64,000 nt of DNA from contig NZ_FXTJ01000001.1 in assembly GCF_900182545.1 (NCBI RefSeq), forward strand, positions 930,001 through 994,000. The letters run 5' to 3'. Source of the stretch: Geodermatophilus aquaeductus (GTDB taxonomy: Bacteria; Actinomycetota; Actinomycetes; Mycobacteriales; Geodermatophilaceae). This document shows positions 1 to 7,175 of the stretch, piece after piece. The position numbers and the translations under genes are program-made. The first letter of the stretch is position 1; every line of letters begins with the position of its first letter. The notes beneath the pieces are model-generated. The model had not been told where the DNA came from, ran no database searches, and saw only the letters and a program-made list of their open reading frames with translations.

Positions 1-256
1 GGACGGACCTGTCCAGCTCGGCCTCCGCGCGGGCCGCGACCTCCCGGCCGGGCAGGTGCACCGCGCCGGGGACGTGCCCCTGGTCCCACGCTTCGCGGCT
101 GCGGCTGTCGAGCAGCACGAAGCCCGGGGCGCCGGACTCCAGCGCGGCGTGCACGTCGCTGACGTCGGTCTCCACGGCCAGCCGGCGGGCGAAGTGCGCG
201 GCGGCCTCGGCGGGGTCGGTGCTCCAGTCGGTGGTCACGCCGTCGAGCCTGGGCAC
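1..256 (-). CDS. Rhodanese-like domain protein (C-terminus outside window)
   Basis: The minus-strand frame entering the left edge encodes about 85 residues of a rhodanese fold. It includes the typical FVLLDSRSREAWDQGHVPGA segment, in which an Asp-Ser-Arg replaces the usual D-x-R after the beta strand and a GH-PGA turn precedes the next helix. Rhodanese domains carry persulfide sulfur or act as regulatory modules. The loop that would hold the catalytic Cys lies beyond position 1, so activity cannot be judged. The start is placed at GTG 256; a second GTG at 238 is possible. It diverges from the TetR gene at 358, leaving about 100 bp that contains the TetR operator. Confidence 0.75.
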   Translation of the reverse strand, partial: MPRLDGVTTDWSTDPAEAAAHFARRLAVETDVSDVHAALESGAPGFVLLDSRSREAWDQGHVPGAVHLPGREVAARAEAELDRSV

Positions 257-331
257 TCCGGCGCCTCGTGGCGAGGTCGCCGCCTGCCAGGAACCGCACC
301 GATCCGGACGCGTCCGGGGGGTGACGTCGGT

Positions 332-357
332 GGAGAGTCTCTCTAGAGTGGCTCTCC
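332..357. promoter_or_regulatory. 26-bp palindromic operator just before the TetR start
   Basis: Positions 332-357 form an inverted repeat centred at 344/345. The inner CTCTAGAG is perfect and the outer arms GGAGAG/CTCTCC are perfect, giving 11 of 13 pairs matched. It ends immediately before ATG 358. This is the size and symmetry expected of a TetR-family operator, so autoregulation of the tetR-thioesterase pair is inferred. The absence of a Shine-Dalgarno sequence between the palindrome and the ATG suggests a leaderless or nearly leaderless transcript. Confidence 0.6.
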
Positions 358-978
358 ATGACGGCTGCCCAGCAGGTCACGCCCGACCGCATCGCCATCG
401 CCGGGCTGCGACTGTTCGCCGAACGTGGCTACGCCGGGACCTCGATGGAGGAGGTCCGGCGCGCGGCGGGGATCTCCAACGGCAGCCTCTACCACCACTT
501 CCCGTCCCGGGCGCACCTCGCGGCGCGGCTCGTCCTCGACGGCATGGGGCAGTGCCAGGACGGCGTGCGGCGGGTCCTGGCCGCCGCGGGCTCCGCGGAG
601 GCGGGCATCCGGGGCGTCATCGAGGACCAGTCGGGCTGGGTGGAGGACCATGCCGACCTCGCGCGCCTGCTGTACGGCGAGCTCCCCGACGACGTCCTCC
701 TCGCCGCCGAGCCGCGGTTCGGCGAGGACAACCGCCGCTACGTCGAGGACGTCGGCGGCTGGCTGCGCGCCCGGGCCGAGCGCGGCGAGCTCCGGCGCCT
801 CCCGTTCCCCGTGACCCACGCCCTGTGGCTGGGACCGGCCCAGGAGCTGGCGCGCCAGTGGCTGCAGGGCCGATCGCGGATCCCACCCCGGGAAGCGGCC
901 CGCGACCTGGCCGAGGGGGCCTGGCGTGCCCTGGCCGGTTCCACCCCCACCGCAACGGCGCAGGAGGGCACGGCATGA
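358..978 (+). CDS. TetR/AcrR family transcriptional regulator
   Basis: 206 residues. The N-terminal helix-turn-helix is clear: an RIAIAGLRLFAERGYAGTS helix pair followed by the GISNGSLYHHF recognition helix at about residues 26-46. The C-terminal two thirds are a variable helical ligand-binding and dimerisation domain, including a W-V-E-D-H-A-D-L-A-R-L helix common in this family. The ATG at 358 directly follows a 26-bp palindrome that is probably its own operator. Its stop overlaps the start of the next gene (ATGA at 975-978), so the downstream thioesterase is very likely co-transcribed and controlled by it. The effector is unknown; an acyl-CoA or aromatic compound would fit the thioesterase partner (inference). 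Confidence 0.9.
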   Translation: MTAAQQVTPDRIAIAGLRLFAERGYAGTSMEEVRRAAGISNGSLYHHFPSRAHLAARLVLDGMGQCQDGVRRVLAAAGSAEAGIRGVIEDQSGWVEDHADLARLLYGELPDDVLLAAEPRFGEDNRRYVEDVGGWLRARAERGELRRLPFPVTHALWLGPAQELARQWLQGRSRIPPREAARDLAEGAWRALAGSTPTATAQEGTA

Positions 979-1412
979 CGACGACAGAGGACGGCCTGCG
1001 CAGGGACGTCGCCGAAGCTGTCCTGCGGCTGCCGGCGGCCGCAGCCCTCGGCTTCGCCTTCGAGGAGCTCGCCGACGGCCGTGCCGTGACCCGGCTGGGG
1101 TGGCGGCCCGAGCACTCGCACGCGCCGGGGGCGTTCCAGGCCAACCCGATCGCGGCGCTGGCGGACTTCACCGGCGTCAGTGCCGGCGTCACCCTGCTGC
1201 CGGCCGGTGCGACGGCGGCCACCGCGGACTACACGGTCAAGTTCCTCAGCGAGGCCCGCGGGGAGGCCCTCGTCGCCCGCGGCCGGGTCGTGCGTCCCGG
1301 CACCACCCTGACGGTCGCTGCCGTCGACGTGTTCGCCGTGTCCGGGGGGCGGGAGGAGCTGTGCGCCACCGCTCTCGTCACCATGCGGAACACCCGCCCC
1401 CGTGCTGCCTGA
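975..1412 (+). CDS. PaaI-family hotdog thioesterase
   Basis: 145 residues, starting at ATG 975 inside the stop of the TetR gene, which implies translational coupling. The fold is a single hotdog domain: a central helix with the sequence QANPIAALADFTGVSAG (about residues 55-72), then alternating strands ending in VTMRNTRP. PaaI-like enzymes hydrolyse acyl-CoA thioesters, often phenylacetyl- or hydroxyphenylacetyl-CoA; the N-x-x-A-L-A-D stretch occupies the position of the catalytic helix. Length is normal for the family. The actual substrate cannot be read from the sequence. Pairing with a TetR regulator suggests an inducible acyl-CoA housekeeping or detoxification role. Confidence 0.8.
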   Translation: MTTTEDGLRRDVAEAVLRLPAAAALGFAFEELADGRAVTRLGWRPEHSHAPGAFQANPIAALADFTGVSAGVTLLPAGATAATADYTVKFLSEARGEALVARGRVVRPGTTLTVAAVDVFAVSGGREELCATALVTMRNTRPRAA

Positions 1413-1433
1413 GAGGGCTTGACGGATCTACCG

Positions 1434-1452
1434 CTGACATCTGAGATGTCAG
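1434..1452. promoter_or_regulatory. 19-bp perfect inverted repeat over the GntR start
   Basis: CTGACATC-TGA-GATGTCAG is a perfect repeat with 8-bp arms and a 3-bp spacer. Its right arm contains the candidate ATG start (1446) of the GntR gene. Odd-spaced 7-8 bp arms fit a GntR/FadR-type dimer. Binding here would block its own expression and that of the following acdS gene, which has no promoter gap of its own. Confidence 0.65.
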
Positions 1453-2120
1453 TTGTGACCGCACCGCTCGTCCCCGTCGGCCGGGTGCTGCTGCGCGACC
1501 AGGCGCTGGTCCGCATCCGGACGGCGATCGTCAGCGGCGAGCTCCCGCCCGGCTCGGTGGTCAAGGACGCCGACCTCGCCGCCCGCCTCGGCCTGTCGGT
1601 GGCCCCGGTGCGCGCCGCGCTGGCCCGGCTGGTCGACGAGGGGCTGGTCGAGGCCAAGCCGCAGAGCCACACCCGCGTCACGCCGCTGCGGCCGCGGCAG
1701 GTGCGCGACGCCGCCGTCGTGGTCCGGGCGATGCACGAGCTCGCCGCGCGCGAGGGCGCCGGGCGGACGACGGCCGACGACGTCGTCGCCATGGGCGTGG
1801 CCAACGCGCGGTTCGCCGCCGCGGTCGACGCCGGTGACCTCGACGCCGCGCTCGACGCCGACGACGACCTGCACGCCGTCCTGCTCGCCCGCGCCGGCAA
1901 CACCGCGCTGACGGCGACCGTCGAGCGGTTCACGCCCACCATCCGCCGGCTGGAGCGGGCCCGCTTCGCCGCGGCGCACGGCCGGGAGTCGGTCGCGCTG
2001 CACGACCGCCTGATCGCCGCCTGCGCGGCCGGGGACGTCGACGCCGCCGTCGCCACGACCACCGAGATCTGGACGGCGCTGCTGTCCGGACTGGAGGAGA
2101 CCGATGACGACGCTGGCTGA
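1446..2120 (+). CDS. GntR/FadR-type transcriptional regulator, probable acdS regulator
   Basis: 224 residues from ATG 1446; a GTG at 1455 is an alternative, and an ATG at 1419 upstream is less likely because it precedes the operator. A winged helix-turn-helix occupies about residues 15-80 ([17 protein letters not shown], then [19 protein letters not shown]). A helical FCD-type effector domain follows, with a D-x-x-x-H pair (DDLHAVLL) and a later [10 protein letters not shown] helix. Its 3' end overlaps the ACC deaminase start at 2104 by 17 bp, so the two are one operon. Proteobacterial acdS genes usually sit beside an Lrp-type regulator (AcdR). A GntR partner is the arrangement reported for actinobacteria, and the ligand may be ACC or a degradation product (inference). 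Confidence 0.88.
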   Translation: MSVVTAPLVPVGRVLLRDQALVRIRTAIVSGELPPGSVVKDADLAARLGLSVAPVRAALARLVDEGLVEAKPQSHTRVTPLRPRQVRDAAVVVRAMHELAAREGAGRTTADDVVAMGVANARFAAAVDAGDLDAALDADDDLHAVLLARAGNTALTATVERFTPTIRRLERARFAAAHGRESVALHDRLIAACAAGDVDAAVATTTEIWTALLSGLEETDDDAG

Positions 2121-3126
2121 CTTCCCCCGCACCCCGCTGCTGTTCGGGCCCTCGCCGGTGCACCGGCTGGACCGGCTGACCGCGCACCTGGGCGGGGCCG
2201 CGGTGTGGGCCAAGCGGGAGGACTGCAACTCCGGGATCGCCTACGGAGGCAACAAGACCCGCAAGCTCGAGTACCTCGTCGCCGATGCGCTCGCCCGGGG
2301 CTGCGACACGCTCGTGTCCATCGGTGGCGTGCAGAGCAACCACACCCGGCAGGTGGCCGCCGTCGCCGCGCACGTCGGGCTGTCGTGCGTGCTGGTGCAG
2401 GAGAGCTGGGTGGACTGGCCCGACGCCGTCTACGACAAGGTCGGCAACATCCTGGTCAGCCGGCTGGCCGGGGCCGACGTGCGGCTGGTCAAGGCCGGCT
2501 TCGGCATCGGGTTCAAGGAGAGCTGGGAGACCGCGCTCGCCGAGATCGAGGCGCGCGGAGGCAAGCCGTACGCCATCCCGGCCGGTGCCAGCGACCACCC
2601 GCTCGGCGGGCACGGCTTCGCCAACTGGGCGCTGGAGGTGGCGCAGCAGGAGGCCGAGCTGGGCGTCTTCTTCGACACCGTCGTCGTCTGCTCGGTCACC
2701 GGATCCACGCAGGCCGGGATGGTCGCCGGGTTCGCGCTGCTGGAGGAGCAGGGCGCCCGGCCGCGGCGGGTGCTGGGCGTCGACGCCTCCGCCAAGCCCG
2801 CCGAGACCCGCGACCAGGTGCTGCGCATCGCCCAGCGCACCGCCCGCGCCATCGGGGTGCAGCGCGAGCTGACCCTCGACGACGTCGAGCTCGACGAGCG
2901 CTTCCACGGCGGCGTCTACGGCATCCCCGACGCCGCGACGATCCGCGCGATGGAGACCGCCGCCCGCACCGAGGGCATGGTCACCGACCCCGTGTACGAG
3001 GGGAAGTCGATGGCCGCCACGATCGACCTGGTCGGCCGCGGCGAGATCGACCCGTCGTCGACCGTGCTCTACGCCCACCTCGGCGGACAGCCCGCGCTCA
3101 ACGGCTACAGCGCGCTGTTCTCCTGA
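2104..3126 (+). CDS. acdS: 1-aminocyclopropane-1-carboxylate deaminase
   Basis: 340 residues, PLP-dependent. It opens the cyclopropane ring of ACC, the plant ethylene precursor, giving 2-oxobutyrate and ammonia. Residues that separate true AcdS from D-cysteine desulfhydrases are present: PLP lysine K51 in GGNKTRK, S78 in VQSNH, the Y298-E299 pair in DPVYEG and L326 in HLGG. These correspond to K51, S78, Y294, E295 and L322 of the Pseudomonas UW4 enzyme. Length is typical (about 338). The gene starts inside the preceding GntR gene. Its last 22 bp overlap the convergent hemerythrin gene. Presence suggests a plant- or rhizosphere-associated lifestyle or use of ACC as a nitrogen source. Confidence 0.95.
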   Translation: MTTLADFPRTPLLFGPSPVHRLDRLTAHLGGAAVWAKREDCNSGIAYGGNKTRKLEYLVADALARGCDTLVSIGGVQSNHTRQVAAVAAHVGLSCVLVQESWVDWPDAVYDKVGNILVSRLAGADVRLVKAGFGIGFKESWETALAEIEARGGKPYAIPAGASDHPLGGHGFANWALEVAQQEAELGVFFDTVVVCSVTGSTQAGMVAGFALLEEQGARPRRVLGVDASAKPAETRDQVLRIAQRTARAIGVQRELTLDDVELDERFHGGVYGIPDAATIRAMETAARTEGMVTDPVYEGKSMAATIDLVGRGEIDPSSTVLYAHLGGQPALNGYSALFS

Positions 3127-3608
3127 GTGAGGACCCCCCTGCCCCCCACCGCTCGCACGCTCGCGGGGGGATCCTGCAGGGGGGCCACGCCGGGAAGCCG
3201 GTCCAGGGCGGCGGTGATCCGGCGCTCCTCGAAGGAGAAGTGCGACTCGACGATCGCCGCGAGGCCCTCGAGCTCCCCGGCCAGCCGCGGCGAGGTGCCC
3301 GAGGCCGCGAGCTCGCCGGCCAGCTCCTCGACGCGGGCGAGGATGCCGGAGATCCACACGTGGTCCTCGGCCATCTTCTCGAGCACCGGTTCCAGCTCGG
3401 GGAACCGCTGCGCCAGCGCGGGGAAGGCGCCGGCGTCCTCGCCGGTGTGGTGGGCGGTCAGCGCGGCGCAGAACGCCAGGCAGTGGGCGGGCAGCGTGCG
3501 GCGAGCGTCCGGAGGCGCGCCGCCGGACGCGGCGGTGCGGAGGGCGCGCAGGTCGGCGCGGAGGGTGTCGTGGATGCGGCGCAGCTCGGCGCCGAGGGGG
3601 TGGGGCAC
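3105..3608 (-). CDS. Hemerythrin domain-containing protein
   Basis: 167 residues from GTG 3608, with an AGGA ribosome site just upstream. A four-helix HHE bundle is shown by H-x-x-L near the N-terminus ([11 protein letters not shown]), [12 protein letters not shown] near residue 53, the EDHVW helix and [11 protein letters not shown]. These supply the His, Glu and Asp residues that bind a di-iron centre. Such proteins sense or bind oxygen or NO, or buffer iron. The last roughly 25 residues are odd: they are encoded by the dispersed repeat at 3127-3187 and run into the end of acdS. The normal C-terminus was probably extended when the repeat inserted. Confidence 0.82.
   Translation of the reverse strand: MPHPLGAELRRIHDTLRADLRALRTAASGGAPPDARRTLPAHCLAFCAALTAHHTGEDAGAFPALAQRFPELEPVLEKMAEDHVWISGILARVEELAGELAASGTSPRLAGELEGLAAIVESHFSFEERRITAALDRLPGVAPLQDPPASVRAVGGRGVLTQENSAL
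3127..3187. repeat. REP-like dispersed element, family A, copy 1
   Basis: A roughly 60-bp element with outer arms CCCCCCTGC and GCAGGGGGG and an inner GCTCGC/CTCGCG stretch, able to form a long hairpin. A second copy with about 85 percent identity lies at 13653-13714. Here it sits between convergent genes right after acdS and encodes the C-terminal tail of the hemerythrin gene. Confidence 0.75.
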
Positions 3609-3661
3609 GTGAGTCCTGTCCAGGGGAGGTGCGGGGGAGGGGGCGGGGACAGGACGACGAG

Positions 3662-3680
3662 GGCGGGCTCCGGGCCCGCC
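3662..3680 (-). terminator. Possible weak terminator hairpin
   Basis: GGCGGGC and GCCCGCC form a 7-bp stem with a 5-nt loop in the gap between the hydrolase stop (3764) and the hemerythrin start (3608) on the minus strand. There is no T-tract, so this is tentative. Nothing else is visible in the 155-bp gap. Confidence 0.3.
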
Positions 3681-3763
3681 GCGGGCTCACCCGGCGGCCG
3701 GGGACCCGATCCGTGCGCGGCGCGAGGCCGACCCGGCAGTCACGGCGGGGAGGGTAGCGGGAC

Positions 3764-4462
3764 TCACAGCGCCACGGCGAGCCCCTCCGGGGGCGGCGCG
3801 TCCAGGGCGGCGCGGACGTCTCGGGCCTCCGGGGCGAGGCCGGCACCGGCCAGGACGACGTCGCGGACCAGCGCGTGCCACCGGCCGACCGCGCGCACCA
3901 TCCCGTGCCCGCCGGGCAGCGTGAACCGGGCGACCCGCACGCCGGCCCGGTGCGCCCGGACGGCGTACTCCTCCGACAGCCGTGCGGGCACCCACCGGTC
4001 GCCGCGGCCGTGCGCCAGGACGACGGTGCGCCCGCGCAGGTGGGCGACCGGCTCGCCGGGCGGCGTCCACGGCGCCAGCCCGCAGACGGCGGTCACCGAC
4101 GGGTCGTCGCCGGCCCGCAGGACCGCCCGGCCGCCCATCGAGTGCCCGACGAGTACCACCGGGACGTCCCCGTGCCGCTCGCGCACCTGGTCCAGCGCCC
4201 AGCGGACGTCGGCGTGCGCGTCGGCGGCCGCGCCGTTCCAGCCGGCCACGCGGTAACGGACGACGTAGGCCTCCACGCCGCGGCCGGCGGCGGCGCGGGA
4301 CACCGCCTCCTGGATCGCGCGCATGCGCACCAGCGACAGCGCCCGCTCCCGCGGGGGTTCCACGCTGGCCACGGTGCCGCCGTGCGCGAAGACCGCGACC
4401 GCGCGGGTGGGCGCGGTCGCGGGGGTGTGGTCGAGGGCGGGGACCCGGGCGGCGGTCGTCAC
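3764..4462 (-). CDS. Alpha/beta hydrolase family protein
   Basis: 232 residues from GTG 4462, which overlaps the stop of the upstream membrane-protein gene (GTGA). The catalytic triad is visible: nucleophile Ser in VGHSMGG, the acid in AHGRGDRWVP and His in LPGGHGM. The oxyanion segment is VFAHGG near residue 28. Residues 60-100 hold a basic cap-like stretch. The family includes esterases, lipases and peptidases, and there is no feature that fixes the substrate. No signal peptide is seen, so it is cytoplasmic. Translational coupling with the membrane protein at 4459-4665 suggests a shared, unknown role. Confidence 0.82.
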   Translation of the reverse strand: MTTAARVPALDHTPATAPTRAVAVFAHGGTVASVEPPRERALSLVRMRAIQEAVSRAAAGRGVEAYVVRYRVAGWNGAAADAHADVRWALDQVRERHGDVPVVLVGHSMGGRAVLRAGDDPSVTAVCGLAPWTPPGEPVAHLRGRTVVLAHGRGDRWVPARLSEEYAVRAHRAGVRVARFTLPGGHGMVRAVGRWHALVRDVVLAGAGLAPEARDVRAALDAPPPEGLAVAL

Positions 4463-4665
4463 CGGCGGCGGCGCCTGCCCCCGCGCAGCCGGGCGCGTGC
4501 CCGGTCGCCGAGGTCACCGGCCTGCAGCAGCGCCCGGCTGACCGGCGTGGACCCGCCGCGCCGCTCGAGCGCGGTCCCGACCCGCCGCAGCAGCCCGGTG
4601 GCCAGGGGGACGAGGACGGTCAGGATGAGCCAGACGCGCAGGCGCCGGGTGAGGAAGAGCCACAT
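4459..4665 (-). CDS. Small single-pass membrane protein
   Basis: 68 residues from ATG 4665. The N-terminal half is one hydrophobic segment ([17 protein letters not shown], about residues 10-26). The C-terminal half is strongly basic and ends in an arginine run. It overlaps the following hydrolase by 4 bp. No family is recognised with certainty. The topology suggests a membrane anchor with a cytoplasmic Arg-rich tail. Confidence 0.6.
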   Translation of the reverse strand: MWLFLTRRLRVWLILTVLVPLATGLLRRVGTALERRGGSTPVSRALLQAGDLGDRARARLRGGRRRRR

Positions 4666-4703
4666 GCCCAGGCCCTTCCCGGCACCCGCCGCTCGCAACC
4701 GCC

Positions 4704-5726
4704 TCAGTCGGGGTCGGGCGCCAGGCGGACGACCATCTTCCCGGTGTTGGCGCCCTTCAGGAGGTCGAGGAAGGCGGGGACGGCGTTGTCGAGACCCTCG
4801 TAGACGGTCTCCCGCACGACCAGCTGGCCCGAGCGGATCCACCCGGACACCGTCTCGGTGAACTCCTGCCGCAGGTCGTTGTGGTCGCCCACGAGCAGGC
4901 CGCTCACCGCCAGCCGCTTGGAGATCATCAGGGAGCTGAAGTTCTTCGGGCCGGGCACCGCCTCGGTGGCGTTGTAGTTCGAGATGGAGCCGCAGATCAC
5001 CGCCCGGCCGTGCACGTGCAGCGCCCCCAGCGCGGCGTCGAGGTGCTCGCCGCCGACGTTGTCGAAGAAGACGTCGATGCCGTCGGGCGCGGCCTGCGCG
5101 AGCAGGTCCTTCACCTTCCCGTCGTGGTAGTCGAAGGCGGCGGTGAAGCCGATCTCGCGCAGCCAGGCCACCTTCTCCGGGCTGCCGGCGCTGCCGACGA
5201 CCGCCGAGGCACCGCGCAGCTTCGCGAACTGGCCGACCGCGCTGCCCACCGCCCCGGCCGCGCCGGACACGAAGACGGCGTCGCCCTCGCGGAAGGGGGC
5301 GACCCGGAACAGGCCGGCATAGGCGGTCTGCCCGGGCATGCCCAGGATGCCGAGGGAGTAGGTGAGCGGCAGGTCCTCGTTCGGCGGCAGCTGCCGGACC
5401 GCGCGGGCGTCGAGGACGGCGACGTCGCGCCAGGCGGCGTCGGTGAGGACCAGCGCGCCCTCGGGGACGTCGGGGGAGCGCGACTCGACCACCCGGCCGA
5501 CCGCGCCGCCCTTCATGACCTCGCCGACCTCCCACGGCGCCGCGTAGGACGGGCCCAGCCGCATCCGCCCGCGCATGTAGGGGTCCACCGACATGGCGAC
5601 CATCCGCACCACCACCTGTCCCTCGGCGGGGTCGGGGTGCTCGACCTCGACCAGTGCGAAGTCCTCGGGGGTCGGCTCGCCGTGGGGACGGGCGGCCAGG
5701 TGCCACTCTCGGGCGGTGATGGGCAC
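4704..5726 (-). CDS. NADP-dependent oxidoreductase (MDR family, CurA/prostaglandin reductase-like)
   Basis: 340 residues from GTG 5726, with GGGAG eight to nine bases upstream. Medium-chain dehydrogenase/reductase without zinc ligands. The N-terminal GroES-like part has [10 protein letters not shown], a signature of the leukotriene B4/prostaglandin reductase branch. The NADP-binding Rossmann region has [10 protein letters not shown] at about residues 150-160. Later SISNYNA and VSGLLVGDH segments are also typical. The family reduces the C=C double bond of alpha,beta-unsaturated ketones and aldehydes using NADPH. No operon partner: the next gene downstream on the strand is 40 bp away. It diverges from the msrA remnant. 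Confidence 0.9.
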   Translation of the reverse strand: MPITAREWHLAARPHGEPTPEDFALVEVEHPDPAEGQVVVRMVAMSVDPYMRGRMRLGPSYAAPWEVGEVMKGGAVGRVVESRSPDVPEGALVLTDAAWRDVAVLDARAVRQLPPNEDLPLTYSLGILGMPGQTAYAGLFRVAPFREGDAVFVSGAAGAVGSAVGQFAKLRGASAVVGSAGSPEKVAWLREIGFTAAFDYHDGKVKDLLAQAAPDGIDVFFDNVGGEHLDAALGALHVHGRAVICGSISNYNATEAVPGPKNFSSLMISKRLAVSGLLVGDHNDLRQEFTETVSGWIRSGQLVVRETVYEGLDNAVPAFLDLLKGANTGKMVVRLAPDPD

Positions 5727-5826
5727 GGGGCGCTCCCTGCGTCGTCGGGTGGGGTGCGGGACCGATCCTGCCGCCGGCGCGACCGGGGCGGCCCGGCGGG
5801 TGGCGCGGCGCACCTGGGCTCGGATC

Positions 5827-6152
5827 ATGTTGTTCTCCCGGTACAGGACCCGGCCGGTGTCCCGGGACGACGCGCTGCCGGGTCGGCCCGATCCCCTCCC
5901 GCACGTCCCCGAGACCCAGGCGGTGAACGGCAACCGCATCCAGCCGCCGTTCCCCGAGGGGATGCAGACGCCGTCTTCGGCGCGGGCTGCTTCTGGGGCG
6001 TCGAGAAGGTGTTCCGGCAGGTGCCGAGCGTCCACTCCACCGCCGCCGGCTACGCGGGCGGCTACACGCCCGACCCGACCTACGAGGAGGTCTGCTCGGC
6101 GCGCACCGGGCACACCGAGGTCGTCCTCGTCGTGTTCGACCCCGGCGTCTGA
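5827..6152 (+). pseudogene. msrA: Broken peptide-methionine (S)-S-oxide reductase (msrA)
   Basis: From ATG 5827 the frame reads a typical actinobacterial MsrA N-terminus ([19 protein letters not shown], later [15 protein letters not shown]). Near 5972 the frame is lost. One base restored after CAGACG would continue into [17 protein letters not shown], which holds the catalytic Cys of the GCFWG motif and is followed by [18 protein letters not shown] and [12 protein letters not shown]. That second segment then stops at TGA 6150-6152, about half-way through the normal 210-220 residues. The gene therefore carries both a 1-nt deletion and loss of the C-terminal half. The 20-bp-stem hairpin at 6165-6213 lies just after the truncation. 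Nothing else is seen in 5727-5826. Confidence 0.85.
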
Positions 6153-6164
6153 GCCCCGCGGCAT

Positions 6165-6213
6165 AGGAAGCTCTACGCACGTCCTGGGCGCCGGGACGTG
6201 CGTAGAGCTTCCT
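6165..6213. repeat. Long perfect hairpin (20-bp stem, 9-nt loop)
   Basis: AGGAAGCTCTACGCACGTCC (6165-6184) pairs perfectly with 6194-6213. It lies between the truncated msrA and the haloalkane dehalogenase. The length and perfection exceed a normal terminator and there is no T-tract. It looks like a REP-type mobile palindrome, possibly linked to the loss of the msrA 3' half. It could still terminate transcription from either side. Confidence 0.7.
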
Positions 6214-6230
6214 TTGCCTGAGGGGTCTGC

Positions 6231-7148
6231 ATGGACGTCGTCCGCACGCCGGAGGAGCGGTTCGCCGCGCTGCCGGACTTCCCGTACCCGCCCACGTACG
6301 TCACCTTCGACGGCGGTGACGGCACGATGCTGCGGGTCGCGGTCGTCGACACCGGCCCGGCCGACGGCGAGGTCGTGCTCCTGCTGCACGGCGAGCCGTC
6401 GTGGTCCTTCCTCTGGCGCCGGGTCGTCCCGGAGCTCACCGCCGCCGGGCTGCGCGTCGTCGCGCCCGACCTGGTGGGCTTCGGCCGCTCGGACAAACCC
6501 ACCGACCCGGCCGTCTACAGCTACGCGGCGCACGTCGAGTGGATGCGGCAGACGCTGTTCGAGGGCCTCGGCCTGGTCGACGTCACGCTGGTCGGCCAGG
6601 ACTGGGGCGGGCTGATCGGCCTGCGGCTGGTGGCCGAGCACCCCGACCGGTTCGCCCGTGTCGTGGTCGCCAACACCGGCCTGCCCACCGGCGACGCCCC
6701 GATGAGCGAGGCGTTCCTCGCCTGGCAGCGGTTCGCCACCACCGCGCCCGCCTTCGACGTCGGCCGGATCGTGTCCAACGGGACGGTCACCGGCCTGCCG
6801 CCCGAGGTGGTCGCCGCCTACGACGCGCCGTTCCCCGACGAGGCGTCGAAGGCCGGCGCCCGCGTCTTCCCCGCGCTGGTGCCGACGGCGCCCGACGACC
6901 CCGCCGCGGCCGCCAACCGCGCCGCCTGGGAGGTGCTCGCCCGTTGGGACAGGCCCTTCCTCACCGCGTTCTCCGACGGCGACCCCATCACCGGCGGCGG
7001 TGACCGTGTGTTCCAGCGGGTCGTGCCCGGGGCGCGGGGCGTGCCGCACACGACCCTGCGCGGGGGTGGGCACTTCCTGCAGGAGGACGTCGGCCCGGAG
7101 CTGGGTCGCGTCGTGGCCGCGTTCGTCGCCGCCACGCCCCGCCCCTGA
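6231..7148 (+). CDS. Haloalkane dehalogenase (HLD family)
   Basis: 305 residues. Hydrolyses carbon-halogen bonds of alkyl halides to alcohol, halide and a proton. An alpha/beta hydrolase with Asp instead of Ser as nucleophile: VGQDWGG gives D124, and W125 is the first halide-stabilising Trp. HGEPSWSFLWR (from H53) is the classic oxyanion segment. A second halide ligand is probably W165 in the cap. The acid is D249 or D251 in FSDGDPIT and the base is H281 in GGGHFLQED. Placement of the acid fits subfamily HLD-I. ATG 6231 follows the large hairpin. The stop is part of a palindrome shared with the next gene's start. Confidence 0.88.
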   Translation: MDVVRTPEERFAALPDFPYPPTYVTFDGGDGTMLRVAVVDTGPADGEVVLLLHGEPSWSFLWRRVVPELTAAGLRVVAPDLVGFGRSDKPTDPAVYSYAAHVEWMRQTLFEGLGLVDVTLVGQDWGGLIGLRLVAEHPDRFARVVVANTGLPTGDAPMSEAFLAWQRFATTAPAFDVGRIVSNGTVTGLPPEVVAAYDAPFPDEASKAGARVFPALVPTAPDDPAAAANRAAWEVLARWDRPFLTAFSDGDPITGGGDRVFQRVVPGARGVPHTTLRGGGHFLQEDVGPELGRVVAAFVAATPRP

Positions 7149-7175
7149 GCGGCAGAGATGGCCATCTCTGCCGCT
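7148..7175. repeat. 28-bp perfect palindrome, GGCAGARATGG family copy 1
   Basis: AGCGGCAGAGATGG followed by its exact complement. It starts in the TGA of the dehalogenase (7146-7148) and contains the ATG (7158) of the methyltransferase. Related copies with one or two mismatched pairs lie near 23602, 36867 and 39991. Confidence 0.85.
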
